A stretch of DNA of 64,000 bases from contig NC_014160.1 of NCBI RefSeq assembly GCF_000092185.1, positions 806,001 through 870,000 of the forward strand, written 5' to 3'. The stretch comes from Thermosphaera aggregans DSM 11486. Lineage in GTDB: Archaea > Thermoproteota > Thermoprotei_A > Sulfolobales > Desulfurococcaceae. The notes under the pieces were generated by a model. It made no database searches. It saw only the letters and a list, made by a program, of their open reading frames with translations, and was not told the DNA's origin. The translations under genes were made by a program, and so were the position numbers. Below are positions 43,304 to 51,558 of this stretch, one piece after another. The stretch's first letter is position 1, and the number at the start of each line of letters is the position of its first letter.

Positions 43304-45379
43304 TTGATCAGGCTCCTGGGGCGTAGAATTATAAACGGGGGACGCGCCAGAGGGTTCCTAGTAGAGTTTTCACGCGAATGGCCCGAGAACGCGAAAAGAA
43401 TATACCTGGTAGGTAATTTTACAAGCTGGTTCCCAGGCTTTAAAAGGCTTGCCAAGAAGGGAGGCAGGGGTTTCACAGTCCTCGAGCTGTTTCCAGGATT
43501 ATATGGTTACGGGTTTGTCGTGGATAACGACTTTACAATCCTCTTAGACCCTGAAAACCCGGATACTATTCTGCTCCCAAACGTTATGACTCTAGAGGAG
43601 AAAGCTTTTAGAGGAAGCAGGCTCGAGCTAAAGCCTCCCACGGATCCAAGGGAATACGTGGTTCACGATGAGAACGATGAAGCCTTCCTACACAGGCATC
43701 TCGACTACTATGTTTTAAGGCTTAGAACAAACACAAAGGTTTCGAAATCCGTGTTAATCGCTAATAATGAAGAATATGGCGCATCAGTGGTTTATGAGAC
43801 AGGGTTTGAAAAGATTTTCGAACACCACATCCCTGCGGAGAAGGTTGGCAGAGCACTCACCTACTATTTCATGGTTGAAGTGCCAGGGGAGGCGTTCTCC
43901 TATGGTTTCAACGGGGTAGGGGAAAGGGTGCAACCCTTTCAGGTTTACGCTGGAGATGTTAAAGGTTTTGAAAAACCGTCATGGTACATGGGCACAGTGT
44001 ATTATCATGTTTTCGTTGACAGCTTCTACAATGCCGACCGTTCTAACGACCCCCCTGGAACAGTGCCTGACACTGTTCCGAGACGCCACGGGTATTTAGG
44101 CGGGGATTTGAAAGGGGTTGTCGTCAAACTAGACCATATTGTCAGCCTCGGCGCCGAAGCAATTTACTTAACCCCCATATTTCCAGCGGGCACTTATCAC
44201 AGGTATGATGTCAGGAACTACCTGGGAGTTGATCCTTATCTCGGCTCTACACGGGATTTCGAGGAGCTTGTAAGGAAGGCTGGGGAGAGGGGAGTGAAAA
44301 TAGTTCTCGACATCACGCTCCATCACATGGGGGTTTGCCACGAGTTTTTCAGGGACGCTCTAATTAAACGTGAGGATTCGAAATACTGGGATTGGTTTGT
44401 CTTTCTTGAAAAACCCCGCGAGGACTTCGTAAACGAAGCTGCTAAACTCCTCGAAGAATGCGATTACCAGGGGCTTAGAACCCTGGTTTCTAAAGCAGGA
44501 TATAGGAGGCCTTTCTACGAAGCCTTCTACACTGTCTGGGCAATGCCAAGGATTAATCATGAAAACCCTGAAACCCTCAAGTACTTCATTCATGTAGCCG
44601 AGACGTGGGTTGGGAGAGGCGTCGGAGGCTTCAGAATAGATGTTGCCCACGGTGTGATGGATACTTGGTTGCAAGCCTTCTACAGGGCTGTTAAGAAAAA
44701 CTCAGAAGACGCTGTCATAATAGGTGAGGTGTGTGATTACCCATTTCTGTATAAAGGGTGTATGGATTCGTACATGAACTACTGGCTCAGATACATTCTC
44801 CTGGGAACTCTTGTTAAAGGCTTCCTAAGCCCACGGGAAATGGTTTGGAAGATTGGGGAAATCCTGGCCTCCCACCCAGTTTACCAAGCCACCATGCTCT
44901 ACAATCTCCTCGGGTCGCACGATACTCCGAGAATTATTGAAGTAGTGAACAAGGATAAGACGTTGCTAAAGCTGTTAATAAACTTGTTAAACCTTCTCCC
45001 AGGATCCCTTGCAATATACTACGGGGATGAAATAGGGCTCGAGGGAGGGCATGACCCGGATAACAGGAGGCCTATGAGGTGGAATCAGGGCGAATGGGAT
45101 GCAGAGGTTTTAAACACCTATCTTGAAGCTATTGCTCTACGTAGAAAGCATCCTGCGGTAAGGTATGGTTTCACGAGAACATGGCTTTGCGGAGACGGAG
45201 TATTAGTTGTGGAACGATGGCTGCGAGAAGATAGAGTTATAGGATTGTTCAACTTGAATGAGCGGGAGGCCGATGTTTCAGGTTGTTTTGAAAAACTATT
45301 CGAGGAGGCTTCACACCGGGATTACGCAGGCTTGAAACCGCTACCAAGATACGGCTTCATCATTATTGAGAGCAACTAG
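43304..45379 (+). CDS. GH13 alpha-glucan hydrolase, neopullulanase/cyclomaltodextrinase-like
   Basis: 691 residues. An N-terminal CBM48/E-set-like domain (FSREWPENAKRIYLVGNFTS), a second beta domain, then the (beta/alpha)8 barrel with the four GH13 regions: I VLDITLHHMG, II GGFRIDVAHG (nucleophile Asp446), III IIGEVCDY (acid/base Glu475), IV GSHDTPR (Asp540). The C-terminal beta domain is short. No signal peptide, so it acts on glycogen or maltodextrins inside the cell. TTG 43304. Exact specificity among alpha-amylase, neopullulanase and cyclomaltodextrinase is open. Confidence 0.9.
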   Translation: MIRLLGRRIINGGRARGFLVEFSREWPENAKRIYLVGNFTSWFPGFKRLAKKGGRGFTVLELFPGLYGYGFVVDNDFTILLDPENPDTILLPNVMTLEEKAFRGSRLELKPPTDPREYVVHDENDEAFLHRHLDYYVLRLRTNTKVSKSVLIANNEEYGASVVYETGFEKIFEHHIPAEKVGRALTYYFMVEVPGEAFSYGFNGVGERVQPFQVYAGDVKGFEKPSWYMGTVYYHVFVDSFYNADRSNDPPGTVPDTVPRRHGYLGGDLKGVVVKLDHIVSLGAEAIYLTPIFPAGTYHRYDVRNYLGVDPYLGSTRDFEELVRKAGERGVKIVLDITLHHMGVCHEFFRDALIKREDSKYWDWFVFLEKPREDFVNEAAKLLEECDYQGLRTLVSKAGYRRPFYEAFYTVWAMPRINHENPETLKYFIHVAETWVGRGVGGFRIDVAHGVMDTWLQAFYRAVKKNSEDAVIIGEVCDYPFLYKGCMDSYMNYWLRYILLGTLVKGFLSPREMVWKIGEILASHPVYQATMLYNLLGSHDTPRIIEVVNKDKTLLKLLINLLNLLPGSLAIYYGDEIGLEGGHDPDNRRPMRWNQGEWDAEVLNTYLEAIALRRKHPAVRYGFTRTWLCGDGVLVVERWLREDRVIGLFNLNEREADVSGCFEKLFEEASHRDYAGLKPLPRYGFIIIESN

Positions 45380-45481
45380 CGCATGACTTTTCACGATGTT
45401 TGACGACGCTTTAGGATAGTGTTCGGCTCGTAAAACGATTTTTATACGTGTAGCATGTTAGTTAATGCTTGGTGTTTAATA

Positions 45482-46114
45482 GTGAGGCATGCATGGATCG
45501 GTCTTACAAGTATTCTCTTACTAATCTTACTCACAATCTCCACGGCGGTTTCGGTGAGCGCTGAAAGCGTGGTTTACCGCTCGGGAGATTGGGCTTCTTA
45601 TAGGGCTTCACTAAATATTGGAGGGGTTGAGTGCGTCTACAGGATTAGGCTAACAGTTAAGGAAGTTAACGGGACTATTGTAAAGTATTCCTTGGCGCTT
45701 GAACAGCTCGAGAAAGGTGATGAGCAGAAGTGTCAATTAATTTCAACGCTTCTCCTCCTTGGGCTTACGTTTTCAACAAATATTGAGAAGGATGTTTCAA
45801 CCCTAACTCCCGAGTCTAAGGAGGTTTTGATAAATCCTTCATACACAGGTAAGTACACGACAAGTGATGGAGCAGTAGTCTCTTACGCTAGAGGTGTTTT
45901 AACAATGCTCGAGCAGGAATCCAGCGATATCATTGTGGGCCGTGTTAAAATAGAGCTAGTAGATACCAGCATACTTCTAATCAAGCTATACGGTTGGCTA
46001 CCATACATAGTGATCGCGGGGGTCGCCATAGCACTTGTCGCCGCGACCGTGTGGTTGATCAGACGTCTCAGGAGGAAGGTTGAAAAACCGTTGAGCCAGT
46101 TCGAGTTTAGGTGA
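45482..46114 (+). CDS. Secreted, C-terminally membrane-anchored protein, unknown
   Basis: 210 residues from GTG 45482: signal peptide IGLTSILLLILLTISTAVSV ending near AES, a beta-rich ectodomain (VYRSGDWASYRASLNIGG; GTIVKYSLALEQ), a C-terminal helix WLPYIVIAGVAIALVAATVW and a basic tail. The frame is open to ATG 45455, but the TATA box TTTTTATAC at 45439-45447 would place transcription start near 45470, so GTG 45482 is more likely. It is similar in layout to the surface proteins downstream, but no family is recognised. Confidence 0.6.
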   Translation: MRHAWIGLTSILLLILLTISTAVSVSAESVVYRSGDWASYRASLNIGGVECVYRIRLTVKEVNGTIVKYSLALEQLEKGDEQKCQLISTLLLLGLTFSTNIEKDVSTLTPESKEVLINPSYTGKYTTSDGAVVSYARGVLTMLEQESSDIIVGRVKIELVDTSILLIKLYGWLPYIVIAGVAIALVAATVWLIRRLRRKVEKPLSQFEFR

Positions 46115-46126
46115 GTGTTTTAAACA

Positions 46127-46133
46127 TTTTTTT
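46127..46133 (+). terminator. T-run terminator between convergent genes
   Basis: Seven consecutive T residues 13 bases after the stop of the secreted-protein gene; archaeal transcription ends at such U-runs. The convergent gene ends at 46135. Confidence 0.55.
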
Positions 46134-46134
46134 A

Positions 46135-46434
46135 TTAATCAAGCTTCCTTTGATCTAAAGCTTCTTCCAGCAGGTTGTTCAGAAACATTTCAACAGCCTT
46201 ACCGAGTGGTTCTAGGTTTTCTGCAACCATCTCAACCGGGACATAGTATGTTTTGACGCCGCTCTTTCTCAGCCGGTAGAATCCCCCATTCCCTATTCCA
46301 AGAGCTATAATGGAGTAAACGCCTCGCGAAGTCAGCAACCCTACTACCCAGCTTTCTTCGCCGTGTTGATGGCTTACGTGGTGGATTTTCCAAGATCTCT
46401 GCAATCCTGTAATCATTATTTGGTGCTTGAACAA
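46135..46434 (-). CDS. NifX/NafY-family (dinitrogenase cofactor-like) protein, N-terminus unclear
   Basis: About 99 residues. GVYSIIALGIGNGGFYRLRK and SGVKTYYVPVE match the core of the NifX/NifB-C-terminal family (a GIG loop, then G[VI]K.Y). In many archaea without nitrogenase these are small proteins of unknown role. TTG 46434 is the only standard start, yet the frame remains open for about 20 codons upstream with family-like residues (GKHPSPLLF) and no ATG/GTG/TTG. Either the start is non-standard or the N-terminus is damaged. Confidence 0.55.
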   Translation of the reverse strand: MFKHQIMITGLQRSWKIHHVSHQHGEESWVVGLLTSRGVYSIIALGIGNGGFYRLRKSGVKTYYVPVEMVAENLEPLGKAVEMFLNNLLEEALDQRKLD

Positions 46435-46593
46435 TAGCGGGGAAGGATGCTTGCCCGAAGTTTGGGCTCTAATAATACTCGTTACCCGCTTTTACCACAT
46501 GTTTGAAAGTGGAAGTGTATTCCTCATATGTATGAAAGGTACGCTTGCTTTATTAATACTTGTAGCTTATTTTCAAACCAAGGTGTTTGTATT

Positions 46594-47154
46594 TTGACAA
46601 ACGTGTTCATAGTTATAACGCTCCTGCTTTCAATCCTGCTAGTAAGCGTCGGGTACGGCTTGTGGAGCGATTCCTTGAAAGCTAATGTCTACATTTACAT
46701 GTTCCCCGGGTACTTGGAAATCGGTTCCTGGAAGGTTTTCGCAGGCTACAGATGCGATGGATGCCTAGGTTACAATTTAACCTACTTGTCACCGAGCAAC
46801 GATACCTTACACATACTTATCGGGGATAGAGCCATTGAATACGCGTGGATAGGGTTAGTGATAGAGAATAATAACGAAGTTAACATCTACTTGAGGGATA
46901 TAGAGGTTAAGATCAACGATACGTCGGGAGATTATAATTTAACTCCCATATCATACCTTTATGAACCGGTTAAAACAGGCGTGGGCTATATGCCCTACTG
47001 GGGAGGAGTTAAATGCTCTGACCTACCAGTAAGCGGTTACCTGGCATGGTATCCTGTACTAGTCAAGCCGGGCTATAAAATGGTGGCGTGGCTCTATGTA
47101 GAGCTCGGGCTAAGCAACGCTGAAATTACCGTGAAGATAGTTTCAGATTATTAA
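46594..47154 (+). CDS. TasA/AbpA-like surface filament subunit 1
   Basis: About 186 residues from TTG 46594 (the frame is open further up, but this start gives a clean signal peptide). Hydrophobic TNVFIVITLLLSILLVSVGY then GLWSDSLKANVYI, the W-x-D/E-S/T-L-K-x-N motif shared with the two subunits at 47987 and 48607. The rest is beta-rich with sequons (NLT, NDT) and four Cys. By analogy to TasA/camelysin and archaeal bundling pilins, the segment after the cleavage site could act as a donor strand. It is the most divergent of the three. Confidence 0.6.
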   Translation: MTNVFIVITLLLSILLVSVGYGLWSDSLKANVYIYMFPGYLEIGSWKVFAGYRCDGCLGYNLTYLSPSNDTLHILIGDRAIEYAWIGLVIENNNEVNIYLRDIEVKINDTSGDYNLTPISYLYEPVKTGVGYMPYWGGVKCSDLPVSGYLAWYPVLVKPGYKMVAWLYVELGLSNAEITVKIVSDY

Positions 47155-47290
47155 ACACAACGTGATGTTTGATTAAACAATTTATTATCAAAAATAACTA
47201 ATTTCTTTTTAAAAATGTATGAAAAATACGGAAGGTTTATAGGTAGATAGTAACATTAAAATAACAAGATATTTAGTGAAGGTTTAATGC

Positions 47291-47893
47291 TTGAGTAATA
47301 GAACACGAATCGACATAGTTGAGAAAATCCTGGACTATATAGCAAGGGAGGAGAAAGCCCTTAAAACCCATATTCTCTACGCTTCAAACCTGAACAGCAG
47401 TAATCTTAACAGGTACCTGGACTGGATGGAAAAGCTCGGTCTAGTTGAAAGGTTTGAGGACGGGAGGAACATAGCATACACGATCACCCCAAGAGGGATA
47501 GAAATCCTCGACAAGTTGAAAAATATTAACGATGTGTTAAATGGCAAGAGGGATTTGTTCAGAGATGAGCTTGTACTCCACAGGGATGTCTTGAAGAAAA
47601 CTATGGGCTCGCAGGAATTAACAGTTGCCTATAGGTCGGTATTAGGTAGAACCGGGTTAACCTACATCCACCTTACAGTGAGATATAGAGGTTTAGAGCA
47701 TCTTCTACTCTCTTTAAACGAGACAACCGTCTCACAATACTTAGTTAGAAATCTCGCCTACTCGCTACTTGTCTCAGCTGATACCAGTATGCCCTTACTG
47801 ATTATCCTGAGAAATAAGAGGATACAGGACGTGGTCGCAAAGCTAGCCTCGCTGATCGCTTCAGGCAGGGAAGTTGAGATAGTAGCGGTTTAA
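47291..47893 (+). CDS. Winged-helix transcription regulator
   Basis: 200 residues from TTG 47291. The N-terminal 85 residues form a winged helix-turn-helix: RIDIVEKILDYIAREEKALK, LNSSNLNRYLDWMEKLGLVE (recognition helix), and wing plus ITPRGIEILDKLKNI. The C-terminal 110 residues are an unassigned alpha/beta region (LTYIHLTVRYRGLEHLLL; SADTSMPLLIILRNK) that could sense a ligand or dimerise. It sits inside the filament locus, just before a 32-bp dyad at 47894-47925, so it most likely controls these genes. Confidence 0.75.
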   Translation: MSNRTRIDIVEKILDYIAREEKALKTHILYASNLNSSNLNRYLDWMEKLGLVERFEDGRNIAYTITPRGIEILDKLKNINDVLNGKRDLFRDELVLHRDVLKKTMGSQELTVAYRSVLGRTGLTYIHLTVRYRGLEHLLLSLNETTVSQYLVRNLAYSLLVSADTSMPLLIILRNKRIQDVVAKLASLIASGREVEIVAV

Positions 47894-47925
47894 TATGTAC
47901 TAACCATACATATGGTTAATACATA
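47894..47925. promoter_or_regulatory. 32-bp operator-like dyad
   Basis: TATGTACTAACCATAC (47894-47909) and ATATGGTTAATACATA (47910-47925) are inverted repeats, 14 of 16 positions complementary, with no spacer. It begins directly after the regulator's stop and lies upstream of the TATA-like TATTTTAAATA (about 47952) of subunit gene 47987. The absence of a loop argues for a DNA operator rather than an RNA hairpin. Confidence 0.6.
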
Positions 47926-47950
47926 TTACTTCTGCACTAGTGTTTTAAAA

Positions 47951-47965
47951 GTTATTTTAAATAAC
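47951..47965 (+). promoter_or_regulatory. TATA box in a perfect palindrome before subunit 2
   Basis: GTTATTTTAAATAAC is a perfect 7-1-7 inverted repeat containing TTTTAAATA. It lies about 30 bp before ATG 47987, with AAAGGTG (ribosome binding site) between. Confidence 0.5.
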
Positions 47966-47986
47966 TCTAACCGAAAGGTGTAATAT

Positions 47987-48541
47987 ATGAAATCTATATC
48001 GAATATAATGGGCTTAACCTTCATAGGGTTAATGCTCCTAGCTCTAGGCGTGGCAACAGCTATGTGGATGGAGACATTGAAGATAAATACTTACGTCGAA
48101 ACTGGAGAGGTAAAGGTAGCTTGGACAGATTGGATGTGTTCAGACGAGGGTCCGGACCCTCAGGCCGGCGAACCCTTCCATAACGAGGAAGGCAAGGATG
48201 TTGCACAATGCATTGTAACACCGGAAATATATGATGAAGAGCAAAACGTTATCAAGGTCAACATTACGTTAGTTAACGCATACCCAGGGTATGCACCGTA
48301 TATAACGCTATATGCAGGTAATATTGGGACAATACCTGTCAAACTATTAAACTACAGTATTTCAGAGTACAATGAGGAAGCCTTGACAGTTACCCTAGAA
48401 ATTCCAGAGGACACTCAGATACACCCGGACGAATCCCTGGCGATAGGGATACAGATAATTATAAACCAGGAAGCCACAGAGCTGACAACATACTCGTTCG
48501 AACTAGAATTCACGTTCGCACAGTGGAACGAGGTTCCATAG
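47987..48541 (+). CDS. TasA/AbpA-like surface filament subunit 2
   Basis: 184 residues. Signal segment MGLTFIGLMLLALGVATAM, then W-x-E-T-LKINTYVETGEVKVAW, the motif shared by all three locus subunits. A beta-sandwich follows with ITLVNAYPGYAPYITLYAGN and IGTIPVKLLNY, ending FTFAQWNEVP; these stretches align with the next subunit (TLVNVYPWYYTHI; DGTIPLK; AIAWNE). Rich in Glu and Thr, two Cys in the first third. ATG 47987 follows AAAGGTG. It is probably processed by the SipW-like peptidase at 49322. Confidence 0.72.
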   Translation: MKSISNIMGLTFIGLMLLALGVATAMWMETLKINTYVETGEVKVAWTDWMCSDEGPDPQAGEPFHNEEGKDVAQCIVTPEIYDEEQNVIKVNITLVNAYPGYAPYITLYAGNIGTIPVKLLNYSISEYNEEALTVTLEIPEDTQIHPDESLAIGIQIIINQEATELTTYSFELEFTFAQWNEVP

Positions 48542-48578
48542 TTTTTTTAAAGTAAGATGCTCGCGCGTAGCGAGCATC
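48541..48578 (+). terminator. T-run and perfect hairpin between filament subunit genes
   Basis: A TTTTTTT run (48542-48548) follows the stop of subunit 2. Then GATGCTCGC (48556-48564) and GCGAGCATC (48570-48578) form a perfect 9-bp stem with loop GCGTA. It may partially terminate or stabilise the transcript and so set subunit ratios. Confidence 0.6.
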
Positions 48579-48606
48579 GGTCCATAGCATAATATGGTGT
48601 ATTCAA

Positions 48607-49302
48607 ATGAATAAAAGCATGATATATATGTTAAGCATGGCGCTCGTAGGGTTGTCAGTCCTCGCAGGACTAGCCATGTGGACTGATAGCTTGAAAGCAA
48701 ACAGTTATGTGTCAACAGGAGAGCTTGACTGGGAAATAGTGTCCGGGCCAACCATTTGGCTGGACGCCTGCGGCCTTGAGCCGGGGTATGGGATGTTCAA
48801 AGGGAATGACTGGAACGCAACCTTTCTCCCAATGCCAGGCGCTGCCCAGCTCGACAAGGACGTGGGGTGTACCAATGTTTCCCTCATAGATTCCGACGGC
48901 GACGGAGACTATGATACTATGAACGTTACATTAGTTAACGTTTACCCATGGTACTATACGCACATAGCTTTCAAAGTACACAATGATGGAACGATACCTT
49001 TGAAAATATGGAGAGTTGTCTTTGATGGGCACGAGTATTACGAGATAAACGAGGCTGAGTTGCAACAAGGTGTCGAAGTAGATTTGAACGGTGATGGTCA
49101 ACCCGACATACTGGTATGGTGGGGAGACAACTTCGGCAAGCAACTTCACCCTTGTCAATCAGCAGACATAAGTTTCGATTTAACAATACTGCAGACGGCT
49201 CCACAGGGAGCATCACTCTCATTCACAATATACTTTGACGCAATAGCTTGGAACGAGTATTACACTCCTTCCACGGTGACTCCAATCCCAGATAAAGAGT
49301 AA
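48607..49302 (+). CDS. TasA/AbpA-like surface filament subunit 3 with Ca-binding-like loops
   Basis: 231 residues. Signal segment MLSMALVGLSVLAGLAM, then W-T-DSLKANSYVSTGELDW. The ectodomain has two Asp-rich loops, DSDGDGDYD and DLNGDGQPD, that look like dockerin/thrombospondin-type Ca2+ sites, then LHPCQSADISFDL and the ending IYFDAIAWNEYY plus a Pro/Thr tail. Aligns with subunit 2 through TLVNVYPWYY and GTIPLK. ATG 48607. Probably a filament subunit or cap exported by Sec and processed by the adjacent peptidase. Confidence 0.72.
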   Translation: MNKSMIYMLSMALVGLSVLAGLAMWTDSLKANSYVSTGELDWEIVSGPTIWLDACGLEPGYGMFKGNDWNATFLPMPGAAQLDKDVGCTNVSLIDSDGDGDYDTMNVTLVNVYPWYYTHIAFKVHNDGTIPLKIWRVVFDGHEYYEINEAELQQGVEVDLNGDGQPDILVWWGDNFGKQLHPCQSADISFDLTILQTAPQGASLSFTIYFDAIAWNEYYTPSTVTPIPDKE

Positions 49303-49321
49303 CCCTACGGGGCGTGTTTAA

Positions 49322-50512
49322 ATGAGCAAATCTTTTTTTATCGAAAACATACACTCCTTCTATTTCATCTTTGCTTTCTCAACTACGATTCTTTTACTCA
49401 CGGGTAAAATGCTTTACAGTAACGCCTACTACTTAATCCCTTCAATGATCTTTCTCATGGGATTTGTACTTAACTATTTCTACTTAAAAGGGTTGAGCGA
49501 GGATTTGTCAAACGCTTTCAACGCTCTATCGGTGATCATATACTCGGCATCCTTCTTAGTAGCAGGCTTGATATGGGGGTTTGGATTGAACAGTTTATTA
49601 TTGACCCCTCTAACCTTAGCACTGAGGACCATGCTAGTCTTTGCAACCGTGGCTTTCACCGAGTCTTCTAGAATCCTCCTTATAGTGAAAACCCGCCTCC
49701 AATCCCACCCTGCCCTCGCCACCGTTGCCTCAGCATTCACCTTGGCAATCATATATGCGTACGTTTTCGAGGGCCCTCCTTCTAGTTTAAACTGGTTTAT
49801 AAAATATCTTGCACTATCATCGTACAGCACGGCTTTATCAATAATAGCGTGGAGGTATGGGTTTAAAACGTTGTTATTGAACGCGCTAACCTACGCTATC
49901 CTCTTTTACCTATTCCCTATCATACCGACTTCCATATCTCTTCTAACAAGTGTTCTCTCTTTAGCGTTGCAGACTATTCTACTCTCCGGGTCCTTGTATG
50001 CTCTAGCCAAGCCTGCCTCGGCCTCCTTGTGGAATCATGCTCGGAAATCCTCCTCGAAAACCCTCTCGATCATGTTTATCATTTTATCGATCCTACTACC
50101 AGGCTCTTTCCTTCTAGGGGTAAGGGTGCTAGCAGTGAGTAGTGGAAGCATGACTCCCTCAATCAATGTTGGAGATGTGGTTGTCTCGATACCTGCTTCA
50201 CCAGGCGAGCTGAAAGCAGGGGATATTATTGTTTTCAGCGGGGGTTCAAGCATTATTGTTCACAGAATTATTGAGCCAGCAGGCAATGACTGTTTTATAA
50301 CTAAGGGGGATGCTAACGAAAGCCCCGATCCCGTATGGGCTTGCGGAAGTAGCATCGTCGGGAAAGTTGTAGTCGTGGTCCCGTTTATAGGCCTGCCTAC
50401 AACTATCCTACTAAGTTTTCTACGGAGCTTCTCCTCGCTTGTATCTTTAGTCATCGCTTTATTATCCCTTGTTTACGTCTTTTATGTTGTGAAAGGAGTT
50501 GTATTATTTTGA
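49322..50512 (+). CDS. SipW/Sec11-type signal peptidase I with N-terminal multi-pass domain
   Basis: 396 residues. About seven N-terminal membrane helices (residues 10-260), then the S26 catalytic domain: AVSSGSMTPSINVGDVV with nucleophile Ser276, DIIVFSGGSSIIVHRIIEP with His314 in place of the bacterial Lys (the ER/archaeal/SipW type), and KGDANESPDPVWAC. A final membrane helix follows. In Bacillus, SipW processes TasA; here the enzyme lies directly after two TasA-like subunits. ATG 49322; its stop overlaps the next start. Confidence 0.85.
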   Translation: MSKSFFIENIHSFYFIFAFSTTILLLTGKMLYSNAYYLIPSMIFLMGFVLNYFYLKGLSEDLSNAFNALSVIIYSASFLVAGLIWGFGLNSLLLTPLTLALRTMLVFATVAFTESSRILLIVKTRLQSHPALATVASAFTLAIIYAYVFEGPPSSLNWFIKYLALSSYSTALSIIAWRYGFKTLLLNALTYAILFYLFPIIPTSISLLTSVLSLALQTILLSGSLYALAKPASASLWNHARKSSSKTLSIMFIILSILLPGSFLLGVRVLAVSSGSMTPSINVGDVVVSIPASPGELKAGDIIVFSGGSSIIVHRIIEPAGNDCFITKGDANESPDPVWACGSSIVGKVVVVVPFIGLPTTILLSFLRSFSSLVSLVIALLSLVYVFYVVKGVVLF

Positions 50513-51555
50513 GTAAAATCCTATCTAGAAGCCACTTATCCTCCGGGAAGGCCGTTAAAAGCCTCCTCATACTACTTACAATCGGATCCATGCTGGCCTT
50601 TACGGTTAGCGCCTTCTATCTTGCCGAGAGCTATAGGCTTCAGCCCTTCAGCCTTTACAAGAACTCGTATAAGGTAGCTGAGATTCGTTCTCAACCCTAT
50701 TATAGCGTGTTCGTCAAGCCATCGTTGATCTATGATTATGCAACTATTGTAAACTATTCGACAATCTACCTTTCCCTAGCGGAAAAAATTGATTATGTCT
50801 TCAACATATCCTGGGCGGTGTACAATAATACCGTGAAGGGTTCGGCTTCAAGCATTGAGTACAGTGTTGAACCCGCCCTCCTGATAACTACTTCGACATG
50901 GAGTAAAAGTTTTACTATAAACCCTGAGGTTCTTGAGACAAGCGAGGGAGTCGTGGTTAAAGGCTCTCTCAACATTGACGAGCTGGAAGGCTTAGTTGAC
51001 GCTATAGACAGGGAGATTCGGGTAAGCTCGTGGAGGTTTGACGCAAACACCACCTTGACCCTCAGGATTCACGTTACGTACTCCACGGGGGTTAGAGCCT
51101 CATACGAGTTGACGCCGTTTATAGCGTTAAGCCTAAACAGAGTGTACAATCTCTTAGCGATATCGACGGGCGGTTTAACGTCATCTTATTCCGAGGAAGT
51201 AAAGAAAACCTTGGAAAACACAATAACTCTTCCGCTAGGCTTGAGCGCTAGGGTATCCACTGTTAGAAATATTACAACTATTTCAACACTGATTACCGGC
51301 TTGTCAACTATAATACTAGCTTACACGACCCTGAGGTCTTACGGAGCGTTTAAAATTCAGAGTAGGGAGAGGTTTAGGAGAAAGATTGTTAAAGCCCGCG
51401 TGGATGAGTATCGTTTTAAAACAGTAGTTTTGGAGAACGCGGAGGATTTTGATGCCTTGGCTAGAAGAATTGATGCGCCAATAATCTATTCGGAGCCGGG
51501 TAAAAAATACTACTTGATAGTGGGAGATACTGCTTACGTTTACTCGGAGAGTTGA
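50509..51555 (+). CDS. DUF5305-like membrane protein, filament accessory factor
   Basis: 348 residues from TTG 50509 (overlapping the peptidase stop). N-terminal helix KSLLILLTIGSMLAFTVSAF, an extracellular beta domain (residues about 30-240; YSVFVKPSLIYDYATIVNYS, AVYNNTVKGSASSIEYSVEP), a second helix (ITTISTLITGLSTIILAYTT) and a cytosolic tail. This is the organisation of DUF5305 proteins, which accompany SipW-type peptidases in archaea. It ends three bases before the convergent RuBisCO gene. Confidence 0.68.
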   Translation: MSKILSRSHLSSGKAVKSLLILLTIGSMLAFTVSAFYLAESYRLQPFSLYKNSYKVAEIRSQPYYSVFVKPSLIYDYATIVNYSTIYLSLAEKIDYVFNISWAVYNNTVKGSASSIEYSVEPALLITTSTWSKSFTINPEVLETSEGVVVKGSLNIDELEGLVDAIDREIRVSSWRFDANTTLTLRIHVTYSTGVRASYELTPFIALSLNRVYNLLAISTGGLTSSYSEEVKKTLENTITLPLGLSARVSTVRNITTISTLITGLSTIILAYTTLRSYGAFKIQSRERFRRKIVKARVDEYRFKTVVLENAEDFDALARRIDAPIIYSEPGKKYYLIVGDTAYVYSES

Positions 51556-51558
51556 AGG

